35,713 nt of DNA from a virus. Under the pieces are notes generated by a model. The model worked only from the letters and a program-made list of their open reading frames with translations, was not told the DNA's origin and did not search any database. Where the stretch lies: IMG/VR virus record IMGVR_UViG_3300032284_000935, positions 1-35,713 of that record; one strand, written 5' to 3'. Made by a program: the position numbers and the translations under genes. Below, piece after piece: positions 27,427-35,713 of the stretch (position 1 is its first letter; every line of letters starts with the position of its first letter).

Positions 27427-28806
27427 TTAATATCCTAATACAAATTTAAATTGTTCAATACCGTCTGCACTTCTTTGAATTACTGCTCTGTTCTCAACGT
27501 AAAAAATGTTACCGGTATATGTCAAAAAATTTGGTACGGTTGATTGCAATACTGTTCTTGATGTTCCTGTTGTGGCACCAATGATTGGTTGATTTATAAC
27601 TAATGATCCTACTGTATTTATTACGCTAAGTACATTCAATCCTGTACTAAAGTCTACAAGTTGTCCTTTGAATGTTGCTGTTGCAAGAGAAGTGCCTTGA
27701 TAAACAATTTCATTTCCACTAAAAGCAAGAGGACCACTACTTACTAACAATTGTGTCGTTGTATTGTATATAGCACCGTTTGCTGGCTGTCCTACTGTAC
27801 CAGCAACATAAGGGTCAGTCATTAGACCAATTGTAGTATATGTCGTATTTGCAGAAACAAAATTACTTTCTGTACCTTGAAATTCACAAGTAATCATAAT
27901 ATTACTGCAACCCAACTCATCTGGTAAATCAAATCCATGACCACCTGATGGTGAAATTGCTGTCGTTAGAATTGCACCAGTACCATTTGCAGATGATACA
28001 GAAACGTTTGCATACGAATAATTTGAACCTTGTGTGTTCACCAACACCTGAGTGATAGAACCGTTAGATAGTACTGCATTTGCTGTTGCACCAGTACCAT
28101 CGCCTGTAATAACAATGTTGACTGGTGAATAGATTGTATTATATCCATATCCACCATTCACTACGTTAATAACTTCTAGACCACCACTACCTTGTAATTG
28201 CGTGGCGGCATTTGCAAAAATTTGTAAAACTGGCACTGGCATCCAGTTTGAGTCCATGAACTGATTCTTTCTACCAGCATCAATTGTATACATGTATTTC
28301 CATTTGTACCCATCATCAGGACCTACGAAAATATTGTTTGTTCCATACTGACCCGGTTGAAATTGTGGTTCGTTTGTAGAAACTGCACCGTTATTGTTCC
28401 AAAGACATTTAAAAACTTGGTCATATCTATTCTTTACATAAAACTCATATATCAAAAATCCGTTGATATCTTTTTGAAACATATCAATATTGTCACGATA
28501 ATAATCATAGACAACACCTGTTGTCCAATCAATACGCTGTGCAACTGGAGATAGATTGTTTCCTGTAATTTGTTTTACTGCAAAAATATTTTTATACAAA
28601 TTCTTAATGCTTTTTTGGTCTTGTTGTGGTACAGGAATAATAGGGTTTCCGCTACCATCAAGCGGCCATGGATTAACGTTCGCTAGAAAACAGTAGAAAC
28701 TGCTTTCAGTTAAACCATTAATCGTAGCAATAGGTGCATCATAAAGCCTTTTTACTTGAAAGCCTTTTGAATTAAATGTGAGTAGATTGTATGTTGTCTG
28801 TGCCAT
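27427..28806 (-). CDS. 8: Baseplate wedge subunit, gp8-like, with two inserted beta modules
   Basis: T4 gp8 is a dimeric component of the baseplate wedge that binds gp7 and gp10. The gp8 pattern is visible in residues 25-195: SSFYCFLANVNPWPLDGSGN, DQKSIKNLYKNIFAVKQI, RIDWTTGVVYDYYRDN, then YDQVFKCLWNNNGAVSTNEP and YKWKYMYTIDAGRKNQFMDSNWMPVP. The C-terminus ends FYVENRAVIQRSADGIEQFK, as in the family. The protein is 459 residues against 334 in T4. The excess matches two beta modules: a GYGY/GDGTGATA unit at 209-275, and an EIVYQG ... QPIIGATTG unit at 360-425 that is almost the same as one in gp15. No clear Shine-Dalgarno precedes the ATG. The gene follows a fibre gene by 16 bases. Confidence 0.93.
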   Translation of the reverse strand: MAQTTYNLLTFNSKGFQVKRLYDAPIATINGLTESSFYCFLANVNPWPLDGSGNPIIPVPQQDQKSIKNLYKNIFAVKQITGNNLSPVAQRIDWTTGVVYDYYRDNIDMFQKDINGFLIYEFYVKNRYDQVFKCLWNNNGAVSTNEPQFQPGQYGTNNIFVGPDDGYKWKYMYTIDAGRKNQFMDSNWMPVPVLQIFANAATQLQGSGGLEVINVVNGGYGYNTIYSPVNIVITGDGTGATANAVLSNGSITQVLVNTQGSNYSYANVSVSSANGTGAILTTAISPSGGHGFDLPDELGCSNIMITCEFQGTESNFVSANTTYTTIGLMTDPYVAGTVGQPANGAIYNTTTQLLVSSGPLAFSGNEIVYQGTSLATATFKGQLVDFSTGLNVLSVINTVGSLVINQPIIGATTGTSRTVLQSTVPNFLTYTGNIFYVENRAVIQRSADGIEQFKFVLGY

Positions 28807-28822
28807 GTTTTATTTATTCAAG

Positions 28823-31504
28823 TTAAGCCCAAGTACCAACACTTGTTGGGGCTGTATTTGCACCAATTGGTGTTATGTACATACTACTGAATGCTTGTGT
28901 ATATGCAGATGTAGTAGGTGCAGGTGAGAATGAAATCTGTGGATGTAAAGTACCACCTGTTAGTACATCTATATATCCCCAAATATCTAAAGACATAAAT
29001 GATGTTCCGCCAGCCATTGCGGCTGTTACAACAACAGGAGCACTAACATTTGACGTAATATAATTCGTCATAATAGTTGGAGCAGTAGGTGTAACTTGTG
29101 ATGTTGAACCTACACTATCTACTTGATATCTGTGTGATACTACGTTTGCTGTACCAGAAAAGTCAAACGCAATTGTTGGTGCGTTAGGACCGTTACCAAC
29201 TTTTTGAATAACTGCTTTAATGTTATAGCGATAACGCTTACCGCCTGTTACTGTAACACCAACACCCAATAGACTTTGTGCTACTGTATTTGCGCCTAAT
29301 GTGTAATTGTTACCAAGAACATAAGTTTGCTCTGATGGTACAATACCTCTTTGTGTACCTATTGGTGTTTGATAGAAATTAGTTCCATCATATTCTTTTG
29401 CACCAGTAACCGCTGTTGTTGTCAATACACCAGATTTGTATGTCAATGCGGGTGCCGCTGTATTACCTGCGGCAAGTACAACTGTGTTTCCAAATGTTGT
29501 GTTGTTTGAAGTAACTACAACAATACTTGGTACTAAAACATTTGAACCAATTGGTACTGCACCAAAATCAATTGATGTGCCTTTATTTGTATCTGTGAAG
29601 TTTTCAAGTGCAATCATTTGCATTCTTGCAGTACTACCAGCAATTGCAAATGCTGTATTACCAAAATTGTTTGCATATCCATTGCCACTAAATCGAGCCA
29701 TTATATCGCCTGATTGTAATGCTGTTGGATTGTTTGCAGTACCTCTTGATGCTCTTCCGTTAAACAATGCATATACACCAGTACCTGCGGCATCATTAAT
29801 TATCTTAGAACTTACGCCATCTTTACCTGTAATCTGTAACATTGTTCCATCAGAAATTGGTACAACATATGCATTATTTGCCGCACCAATAATACCGACT
29901 GCAAATTGATTTGTGCTGAAGTTTGAGTTGTATACTTTTAATGTTCCTGGATTATTTGCAACGGAATTGTTTAAATTTACATAATTGAAAGTTGCAACAG
30001 TATTTGCTGTATTTGATGTTAAGTTGCCTGTGATTGTAACGTTAGCAGAAGCAATTGTGCCGTTTGCATAAATTGTTGTATTGCCTACAATAAATGCGGC
30101 AGTATTATTCACTTGTACTGCTGAGTTTGCTACTGTAATGACTGCGGAGTTACCAGTAATAGTATCAAGAATATTGATTGAGTTGCCTGAAAGATATAAT
30201 GTACCCCAACGATTTGTTGCGCTACCTAAATTATATGTGTTTGAACCATTAGGTACTAAATTGCTAGTAACTGTATTTGCAATTGTTAAAGAATTCAATA
30301 CAACTGTTGAAGTATTCTGTACTGCTGTGTTTGTCAATGCATATGCAGAGTTAGCATAAGATTGTGCAAGAGCAATGTTTGTATTCTGTAATGTATTAAC
30401 ACCTACAGTAAATGTATTGATTGTATTTGCAAAAGCATATGCGGAGTTTGCGTATGAACCAACAATAGTAATATTTGTATTTTGAACTAAATCTACACCA
30501 GCACCTACGTTAGCAAGAGCATATCCTGAGTTAGCATAAGATTGTGCTAGGTTGGCGGCTACATACGCTGAGTTTGCATAACTACCTGCATATGTTGCAG
30601 TTGATAATCCTGAGTTTGCTACAATGAATGCGCCGTTTGCATAGTTGGAAATAATTGTGATGTTTGTATTTTGAACTGAATCTACACCAGCACTTACGTT
30701 AGCAAGAGCATATCCGGAGTTAGCATATGACTGTGCTAAGTTAGCCGCAACATATGCGCTATTTGCATATGATGCAATGATAACAATATTGTTTGCATCT
30801 GTATTTGCTAATGTATAAGCGGCATTTGCTTGTGCAAATCCACTATTTGCATATGAATATGGTCCTGCGGCAGTTAATTGTTTTGTTCCATCAGGGAAAA
30901 TATATGCAACTGATACAATCACATTTCCTGTAACATTCGAATCAACATATGAGTAGTATGCATTAGATGTATATTTTGCTACAACGTTTTGTGATGAACC
31001 ACCACCAACTGTAATTTTTAAACTTGTGTTTGTTGTTGTAGTACCAATAATCAAATTACCACCAAGTAATCCTGATGCATTTCCGCCTTGTACATACAAA
31101 TATCCATCTAATGGACTAATAGCCGTACCAATGTTATTGAATTCTTGACCTGGTTGATATGCTGGGTTTGCGTAACCTAAATCTAAAAAGTATGCTGAAT
31201 CTGTACCTGTACCTGCGTTTGCTGTAATAACATGGTCTGCTGTACCACCACCATCTAAGTTGATGAAGTTGGTCTGAACATATGAATTACCAGTCAACGA
31301 GAATTGTGCAATTGTGTTTGGTAAAAGAATATTATTATTACCAACAACAAGAGTGTTATTTGAAAACAATCCTGCGGCAAGTGTTGTTGCTGTCATTCTA
31401 CCAGTAACACCAGTTGGTACGTCAACCACAGCAAACAATGTATTCGCTGTATTTGAATTAATGACTGATACTGGTGGTAGTTGCGATATTTTTACTGTTG
31501 GCAT
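28823..31504 (-). CDS. Repeat-containing tail fibre protein between gp7 and gp8 (893 aa)
   Basis: It begins MPTVKISQLPPVSVINSNTA followed by LFAVVDVPTGVTGRM, a start typical of aquatic T4-like fibre proteins. Residues about 212-400 contain SYANSAYxxAN-type repeats (SYANSAYVAANLAQ, SYANSGYALAN), nearly the same as those at the N-terminus of the 1603-residue fibre. Then come short beta-strand repeats and, at about 400-470, a segment LVPNGSNTYNLGSATNRWGT of the 'N-x-Y-x-L-G-x-x-x-x-R-W' fibre type. The C-terminal 190 residues (RYRYNIKAVIQKVGNGPNAP, IAFDFSGTAN, MSLDIWGYIDV) look like a compact beta-sandwich tip, possibly TNF-like. T4 has no fibre gene at this place. The ribosome site is AAGGT over the gp7 stop codon. 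The fibre class is clear; which fibre it builds is not. Confidence 0.82.
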   Translation of the reverse strand: MPTVKISQLPPVSVINSNTANTLFAVVDVPTGVTGRMTATTLAAGLFSNNTLVVGNNNILLPNTIAQFSLTGNSYVQTNFINLDGGGTADHVITANAGTGTDSAYFLDLGYANPAYQPGQEFNNIGTAISPLDGYLYVQGGNASGLLGGNLIIGTTTTNTSLKITVGGGSSQNVVAKYTSNAYYSYVDSNVTGNVIVSVAYIFPDGTKQLTAAGPYSYANSGFAQANAAYTLANTDANNIVIIASYANSAYVAANLAQSYANSGYALANVSAGVDSVQNTNITIISNYANGAFIVANSGLSTATYAGSYANSAYVAANLAQSYANSGYALANVGAGVDLVQNTNITIVGSYANSAYAFANTINTFTVGVNTLQNTNIALAQSYANSAYALTNTAVQNTSTVVLNSLTIANTVTSNLVPNGSNTYNLGSATNRWGTLYLSGNSINILDTITGNSAVITVANSAVQVNNTAAFIVGNTTIYANGTIASANVTITGNLTSNTANTVATFNYVNLNNSVANNPGTLKVYNSNFSTNQFAVGIIGAANNAYVVPISDGTMLQITGKDGVSSKIINDAAGTGVYALFNGRASRGTANNPTALQSGDIMARFSGNGYANNFGNTAFAIAGSTARMQMIALENFTDTNKGTSIDFGAVPIGSNVLVPSIVVVTSNNTTFGNTVVLAAGNTAAPALTYKSGVLTTTAVTGAKEYDGTNFYQTPIGTQRGIVPSEQTYVLGNNYTLGANTVAQSLLGVGVTVTGGKRYRYNIKAVIQKVGNGPNAPTIAFDFSGTANVVSHRYQVDSVGSTSQVTPTAPTIMTNYITSNVSAPVVVTAAMAGGTSFMSLDIWGYIDVLTGGTLHPQISFSPAPTTSAYTQAFSSMYITPIGANTAPTSVGTWA
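30310..30870 (-). repeat. SYANSAY-type coding repeats in the 893-residue fibre
   Basis: About eight copies of an 11-codon unit of the form (S/N)YAN(S/G)(A/G)(Y/F)xxAN, separated by spacers such as VSAGVDSVQNTNITI. The same unit and the 14-codon variant SYANSAYVAANLAQ occur at about 12200-12660 in the giant fibre. Confidence 0.85.
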
Positions 31505-31513
31505 TTTTTTACC

Positions 31514-34500
31514 TTAATCTATTAGAATTGTGTTTCCGTTTTCTGCTTGTATTTCTCTTCCGTCTTCTGTCAACAATGTTTCTGTGTAAACAATACCTGA
31601 TGCACCAAATACGATTGTGGATCCTGTATTGCTTACAAACGTTCTGTATACAGTAACATTTGAACTGAAATTGTTTGCTAAATTTGTCGTTAAGTATGCA
31701 ATGTTATTTGGATAGTCAACTGTTGCAACAGTCAATACTGTGTTGTTTGCCACAACAATTGTATCCGGATTATTGTTTCCAAATAACAAATCATGTAATG
31801 GATATGCAGTATTACTATACAAACCACCATTAATTGTTGCATATGAATTTATGCCGGTATATATGTTAGTTATATTTATAGTATTACTACCGGCGGTTCC
31901 TGTTGCATAGAATGCATTTGCAAATGTTGTCCAGACATTTTGTTTTAGAATTAACGTATTTGCGGTATTATTTACACCAACAACATCACCTGTAATCAAT
32001 TGACCGTGGGTTGTTATCATTCTAAATGTTGTGACATTTGGTAAGAAAATATCGCTTACATTAAGACCACCAAACCAGTTTACAAATTTGATTATGTTAT
32101 TACTTGGATTAGATGTACTACTATAAATTGTTGGAAGAATTGTATTTGTAGTCAAATAATGATACAATGTGTTACCTGTATACAATGCTTGTGTAGCAGT
32201 TGTATTGACAACCTTTTGTGATTTTAATGCATAACGACCAATGGCCTGCATACCTGATGGATGCAACAAGTTGTACAGAATGTTTCTATATTTTGCAATT
32301 TCTTTTTCTAATGTAATCTGATAAGTGTAATTGTTATAGATGTTACTTTGTAGAATATCAAATGAACTTGGTTGACCTGATGTGTCTAAGTATTGACCTT
32401 GACCAATCAACAAACCATTTAAGAATTGTGCGGTTGCTTTTGCATTACCATCACCATAAGAAATAAACGCACCAGATGCATCTAATCTGGAATCTGCTGT
32501 CCATGAAGTAAATCCTGTCACAACATTCATCGAAATGTTGGTTTTATTTTTCACTAAAATTGGTAATGTGCTAATTGGATTTGAGTTAGCAGAGCCAGTG
32601 AAGTTATAAACACGAATCGCATAGTATGATGTGTTTGCTGGTGATGATGCTTGAACAAGATATGAAGAATCTACTGTACCTGTATATACAACTGTTCCAT
32701 TTGAATATTGATATACTGTGTCGCCTTTTGCTGGACCAGAACTAATAGATACGAGGTTACTTACCAATACATCTTGTACATCTAATGATATTTTAGGTGC
32801 CGCAATGTAGTCTTCACCATAATCACTAACGTTAACTGTTGTAATTGCACCCGTTCTATCTGTAGTAACACTAAATGTGGCTTCTGCACCAAGAATACCT
32901 GGGACACTAATAATCGCACCAGTACCAGTTGCAGAAACAACTCTTGCAACTGGTGGTGGTCCATATCCATATCCAATACCACCTAAAGGATATGTGTTAG
33001 GTGCACCTGGTTTACCTACATATTGAATCGATAAAATTGCACCAGTACCCGATACGAGAGAAACGTTTGCATATGCACCAACACCAGTACCTTGGTCAAA
33101 ATGTACATAATCATTGACTGCATAACCTGAACCTGTATTTGCAATTTGAATTGGTGCAAGAATACCAAGACTTGATAAGTTACCTTGAAACGCTGTATTT
33201 TGATATACTGTTTCTGCATCTGTTGTATATACTGTTTCCGCTAAAACTGATGGGGTAATAATAATATTAGAACCACCACCATCAACAACAACTGATGAAA
33301 GTGGATAGGTTGTAATTGATGCAAAAGTAAATGCGTTTGCTAATGTTGATGTATATGTTGCGTTTGTATTTCCAAGAAATCCATATGGACTATTGATTGT
33401 TGTATTACCTATCGCTACATTTGAATTTGCAATACGGGAAATTGAATCTGTAGGAAAGGTTGCAACCATTGTGTTTGCTGTATCAGTTAAATTAACTGTA
33501 GCAACGTGTGCTGTTGCTCCACCACCATTTGTGATTTGAATAATGGAGTTGGATATGTTATATCCATATCCTTGATTGTTAACATTAATCGATTGAATAG
33601 AACCTGGAGTAACATCACCAATTGTTGCTACTGCACCATGACCTGTTGATGAATTTAATCCACCATATACAATAACTGGATCACCTGTTCTATAATACTT
33701 ACCTCTGTTTTGAGGATCAACAAAAATTTGACCAATTTGACCAACAATTTTTGCTCTTAATGATTGACCATTAAAAAGAACATCTTGATTGTTTGTATCT
33801 ACAACACGAACGTATTCACCAGATTGGAATAAACGTTCGATGTTTGAAATAAAAACTTCAACTTTATTTCCTGCAATGATTGCATTTTCAATTGTTGCAA
33901 TTGATTTTGATGTTTCACCAAAAATTCTAAAATTATTTACATGCAAAAAGTTTTTATCAATTGTTCCATTTGGAATATAAATTGATGCTGTGTTACTAGT
34001 TACAACATTATCTGTTGGTGCAAGACCAACATTATATGTGAATGTGTATTCTGTTAATACTTGATTTACATTCCAATTACCATTTGGTGGATTTGTAGTT
34101 GAAGTTAAACCCGAAACAACAATTGCTGAGTTTGATTGTAAATTGTGTGGTACAAATGTTGTTAGAGTGATTGATGTATTGTTATATGTTACAGAATTAA
34201 TGTATAATACATCTGTGGATAGTTTAAGACTTGTTGGTGCATACCATTTACCACCAGATGCTTTCAATACTGCATCCTTAGTATAGAAAAAGTCTACATC
34301 GGTACCATATAAAACTTTAAACAAAAATTTGTATGATGCTTCTGTACCTTTTGTTTGGTATAGTTCTCTTGAGAATTTTGCAACTTTAATTGGATCCGAA
34401 ACAATATCTGTCGGAAAGTATGGAAGTAAGTCTTGATAAAAATACTGTAAAAACTGTTGAGTTGTTGTATCAATATCTTGATACGTTAAAATATTTTTTG

Positions 34501-34648
34501 TTAAGTCTGTTACACCATTATTTTGTTCCATCCATTGATAGTACGCCTGCAAGAACAGAACAAAATTGGCGTAGTCCGGTTCATCCCTGATGTACTCAGG
34601 AAGTTGAAACGGAACCAGTAATGATGTCTTTTGGTCGTTAGGTATCAT
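31514..34648 (-). CDS. 7: Baseplate wedge initiator, gp7-like (1044 aa)
   Basis: Occupies the gp7 place between gp6 and gp8 and has almost the T4 gp7 length (1032). The N-terminus (PFQLPEYIRDEPDYANFVLF, LQAYYQWMEQ, then DIDTTTQQFLQYFYQDLLPYFP and KFSRELYQTKGTEASYKFLF) is the usual start of the gp7-type wedge protein in aquatic T4-like phages. The later block YQITLEKEIAKYRNILYNLLHPSGMQAIGRY (about 775-806, shown in part) is also typical. The middle (about 150-640) is made of small beta modules: one PHNL...NGNW...FTY unit at 150-215, and several Gly-rich GxGY units at 345-395, 490-545 and 555-635. In T4 the protein nucleates the wedge and binds gp10, gp8 and gp6. The ATG overlaps the gp6 stop (ATGA), so translation is coupled. 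Confidence 0.88.
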   Translation of the reverse strand: MIPNDQKTSLLVPFQLPEYIRDEPDYANFVLFLQAYYQWMEQNNGVTDLTKNILTYQDIDTTTQQFLQYFYQDLLPYFPTDIVSDPIKVAKFSRELYQTKGTEASYKFLFKVLYGTDVDFFYTKDAVLKASGGKWYAPTSLKLSTDVLYINSVTYNNTSITLTTFVPHNLQSNSAIVVSGLTSTTNPPNGNWNVNQVLTEYTFTYNVGLAPTDNVVTSNTASIYIPNGTIDKNFLHVNNFRIFGETSKSIATIENAIIAGNKVEVFISNIERLFQSGEYVRVVDTNNQDVLFNGQSLRAKIVGQIGQIFVDPQNRGKYYRTGDPVIVYGGLNSSTGHGAVATIGDVTPGSIQSINVNNQGYGYNISNSIIQITNGGGATAHVATVNLTDTANTMVATFPTDSISRIANSNVAIGNTTINSPYGFLGNTNATYTSTLANAFTFASITTYPLSSVVVDGGGSNIIITPSVLAETVYTTDAETVYQNTAFQGNLSSLGILAPIQIANTGSGYAVNDYVHFDQGTGVGAYANVSLVSGTGAILSIQYVGKPGAPNTYPLGGIGYGYGPPPVARVVSATGTGAIISVPGILGAEATFSVTTDRTGAITTVNVSDYGEDYIAAPKISLDVQDVLVSNLVSISSGPAKGDTVYQYSNGTVVYTGTVDSSYLVQASSPANTSYYAIRVYNFTGSANSNPISTLPILVKNKTNISMNVVTGFTSWTADSRLDASGAFISYGDGNAKATAQFLNGLLIGQGQYLDTSGQPSSFDILQSNIYNNYTYQITLEKEIAKYRNILYNLLHPSGMQAIGRYALKSQKVVNTTATQALYTGNTLYHYLTTNTILPTIYSSTSNPSNNIIKFVNWFGGLNVSDIFLPNVTTFRMITTHGQLITGDVVGVNNTANTLILKQNVWTTFANAFYATGTAGSNTINITNIYTGINSYATINGGLYSNTAYPLHDLLFGNNNPDTIVVANNTVLTVATVDYPNNIAYLTTNLANNFSSNVTVYRTFVSNTGSTIVFGASGIVYTETLLTEDGREIQAENGNTILID

Positions 34649-35713
34649 GAATTATTTTTTGGTATAATGTTTACTGTAATTGCGCTTGGGTCGAATGGAT
34701 CGAGTGTAATGATTCTATTATACGATGATGAAAAAATTGTTGTTGTTGGGTTTGCTGTGATAGTTAACTGACCTAACAAATTGTCAATTGAAACTGGATT
34801 AAACTGATTAAGTGTAATTAAACCATTTTTATAGTCAATTTGTCCAACATTATTTTTTAGAACAGTTTTAACTGTGCTGTTGATTGTTGTATCAAATTTA
34901 TTGTAATATGATTCTATTGTACCATACTCACCTAAAAGATTCACAACTGCATATCCGTTCGTACCTGTAGTATCTCCTGTCTGAGGTGTGATAACCGCTA
35001 GTGCGGCTGTATAACCTGAACCGGGTGTATCTACAACAATTTTTGTGATTGCTCCTTGCACAAGAACCGCATGTGCTGTTGCGCCAGTACCATCACCATA
35101 TATCGTAACTGTTGGTGTTGATTGATAACCAAATCCAGGATTCAATACTGTAATTGAATCAACGCTACTTGTTGAAACTGGAACTTCTTGTAAGAATACA
35201 CCTTGGATGTTATTTGCAGTATCATTAACATTAATGAATTGCATTGATGGATTGCTTGAAATACCACTTAATAAACTTCCTCTTGCAAGAGGAACACCAA
35301 AATACAATTGATATGATGTTGAAGTATTTAAGTTTGGTAAAAACTTTTTCTGTACCTGAACTTGTGCTTCATTTGTAATAATTGATGGATCATAATTCTG
35401 AACAATACTCAACAAGTCATACTGATTAAATGTTGAGTTGAATGTGTTTAATGTGTTTGCACCAAATCGTTGAATCGCATTAATGATACCCGATTGTAAT
35501 TGTGTTGGTGATAAATTTGTTTTTGATGGATCATAATATACATTTGAAGTAATTTTAATGTATGTGTAGTCGGGATCAACAATAGATGGTGATACTGTCA
35601 TTACACTAACAGGTTTAAGAACCTCTGAAATGATTCTTTGTTTTTGTGTTGTTGTTAGATTGTATGAACCTGCTGGTTTCATTGAAACAAATACTTGACC
35701 ATACACAGGCGGA
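34645..35713 (-). CDS. 6: Baseplate wedge subunit gp6-like (C-terminal part; start lies beyond right edge)
   Basis: gp6 forms the continuous dodecameric ring of the T4-like baseplate. About 355 C-terminal residues are present (T4 gp6 is 660). The frame stays open to the window edge (PPVYGQVFVSMKP), so the GTG at 35704-35706 is an internal codon and not the start. Features include VYGQVFVSMKPAG, then a long block (RIISEVLKPVSVMTVSPSIV, DPDYTYIKITSNVYYDPSKT, IINAIQRFGANTLNTFNSTF, YDLLSIVQNYD) typical of gp6 and Baseplate_J-like proteins. A Gly-rich module (TVLNPGFGYQS ... YGDGTGATAHAV ... GSGY, nt about 34990-35150) is inserted further on. The stop overlaps the gp7 start. Confidence 0.92.
   Translation of the reverse strand, partial: PPVYGQVFVSMKPAGSYNLTTTQKQRIISEVLKPVSVMTVSPSIVDPDYTYIKITSNVYYDPSKTNLSPTQLQSGIINAIQRFGANTLNTFNSTFNQYDLLSIVQNYDPSIITNEAQVQVQKKFLPNLNTSTSYQLYFGVPLARGSLLSGISSNPSMQFINVNDTANNIQGVFLQEVPVSTSSVDSITVLNPGFGYQSTPTVTIYGDGTGATAHAVLVQGAITKIVVDTPGSGYTAALAVITPQTGDTTGTNGYAVVNLLGEYGTIESYYNKFDTTINSTVKTVLKNNVGQIDYKNGLITLNQFNPVSIDNLLGQLTITANPTTTIFSSSYNRIITLDPFDPSAITVNIIPKNNS

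Noticed and set aside
28811-28818. AATAAATA just before the gp8 start, as a late promoter
   Set aside because: It ends 4 bases before the ATG, so a T4-type start of transcription would fall at or after the A of the start codon. This leaves no leader, and the match is probably chance in an AT-rich gap.
31873-31880. Perfect TATAAATA late-promoter word on the minus strand
   Set aside because: It lies deep inside the gp7 coding region, with no gene start downstream for several hundred bases.
35704-35706. GTG as the start codon of the rightmost gene
   Set aside because: The frame stays open to the window edge (Pro-Pro before the Val), and the gp6 family extends some 300 residues further upstream, so it is an internal valine codon.
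1-35713. tRNA genes, transcription terminators, integrase or transposase genes
   Set aside because: I looked in the gaps and found none. The gaps are too short (at most about 40 bases) for a tRNA, and no GC-rich hairpin with a T-run is apparent.

Overview
The window is a contiguous piece of the late structural region of a large T4-like myovirus (a tailed phage with a contractile tail). All 17 supported genes lie on the minus strand, so transcription runs from the right end to the left. They are packed almost without gaps: no gene-free stretch exceeds about 40 bases, and many stop and start codons overlap. The DNA is AT-rich. The gene order, in transcription order, is gp6 (cut by the right edge), gp7, a fibre gene, gp8, a very large gp10-like/DUF4815 protein, a small coiled-coil protein, a cluster of fibre and adhesin genes, a large conserved virion protein, gp13, gp14, gp15, gp16, a HAD phosphatase, and gp17 (cut by the left edge). 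This is the T4 order 6-7-8-(9-12)-13-14-15-16-17 as rearranged in marine and freshwater T4-like phages, such as those of cyanobacteria, SAR11 or methylotrophs. Nothing here fixes the host: there are no tRNAs, photosynthesis genes or other host-derived metabolic genes. No integrase, transposon, CRISPR array, tRNA or frameshift is visible.

Right third (about 35.7-27.4 kb): baseplate wedge genes gp6, gp7 and gp8, with an 893-residue repeat-rich fibre gene between gp7 and gp8. Middle (27.4-8.0 kb): the host-recognition region. It holds the 2488-residue gp10-like protein, a 75-residue coiled-coil protein, a 1006-residue fibre with a YadA-head-like repeat block, a 1018-residue adhesin with three LamG-like jellyrolls, a stand-alone S74 chaperone mini-fibre, a 116-residue beta protein, and a 1603-residue fibre built mostly of 11-, 15- and 33-residue repeats. 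Left part (8.0-0 kb): a 1030-residue virion protein, the neck and tail-completion proteins gp13, gp14 and gp15, and the packaging motor gp16/gp17 with a HAD phosphatase between its two subunits.

Four observations stand out. (1) The HAD phosphatase is rich in histidine and lysine and begins with a peptide resembling the capsid-targeting sequence of T4 internal proteins, so it may be packaged in the head. (2) The same small beta modules recur as insertions in otherwise unrelated neck and baseplate proteins (gp13, gp14, gp15 and gp8; gp6, gp7, gp8 and the gp10-like protein; the 1030-residue protein and gp7). (3) The giant fibre alternates 11- and 15-residue units, the periodicities of right-handed coiled coils. 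(4) An S74 autoproteolytic chaperone is encoded as its own small gene next to a large adhesin that lacks one.
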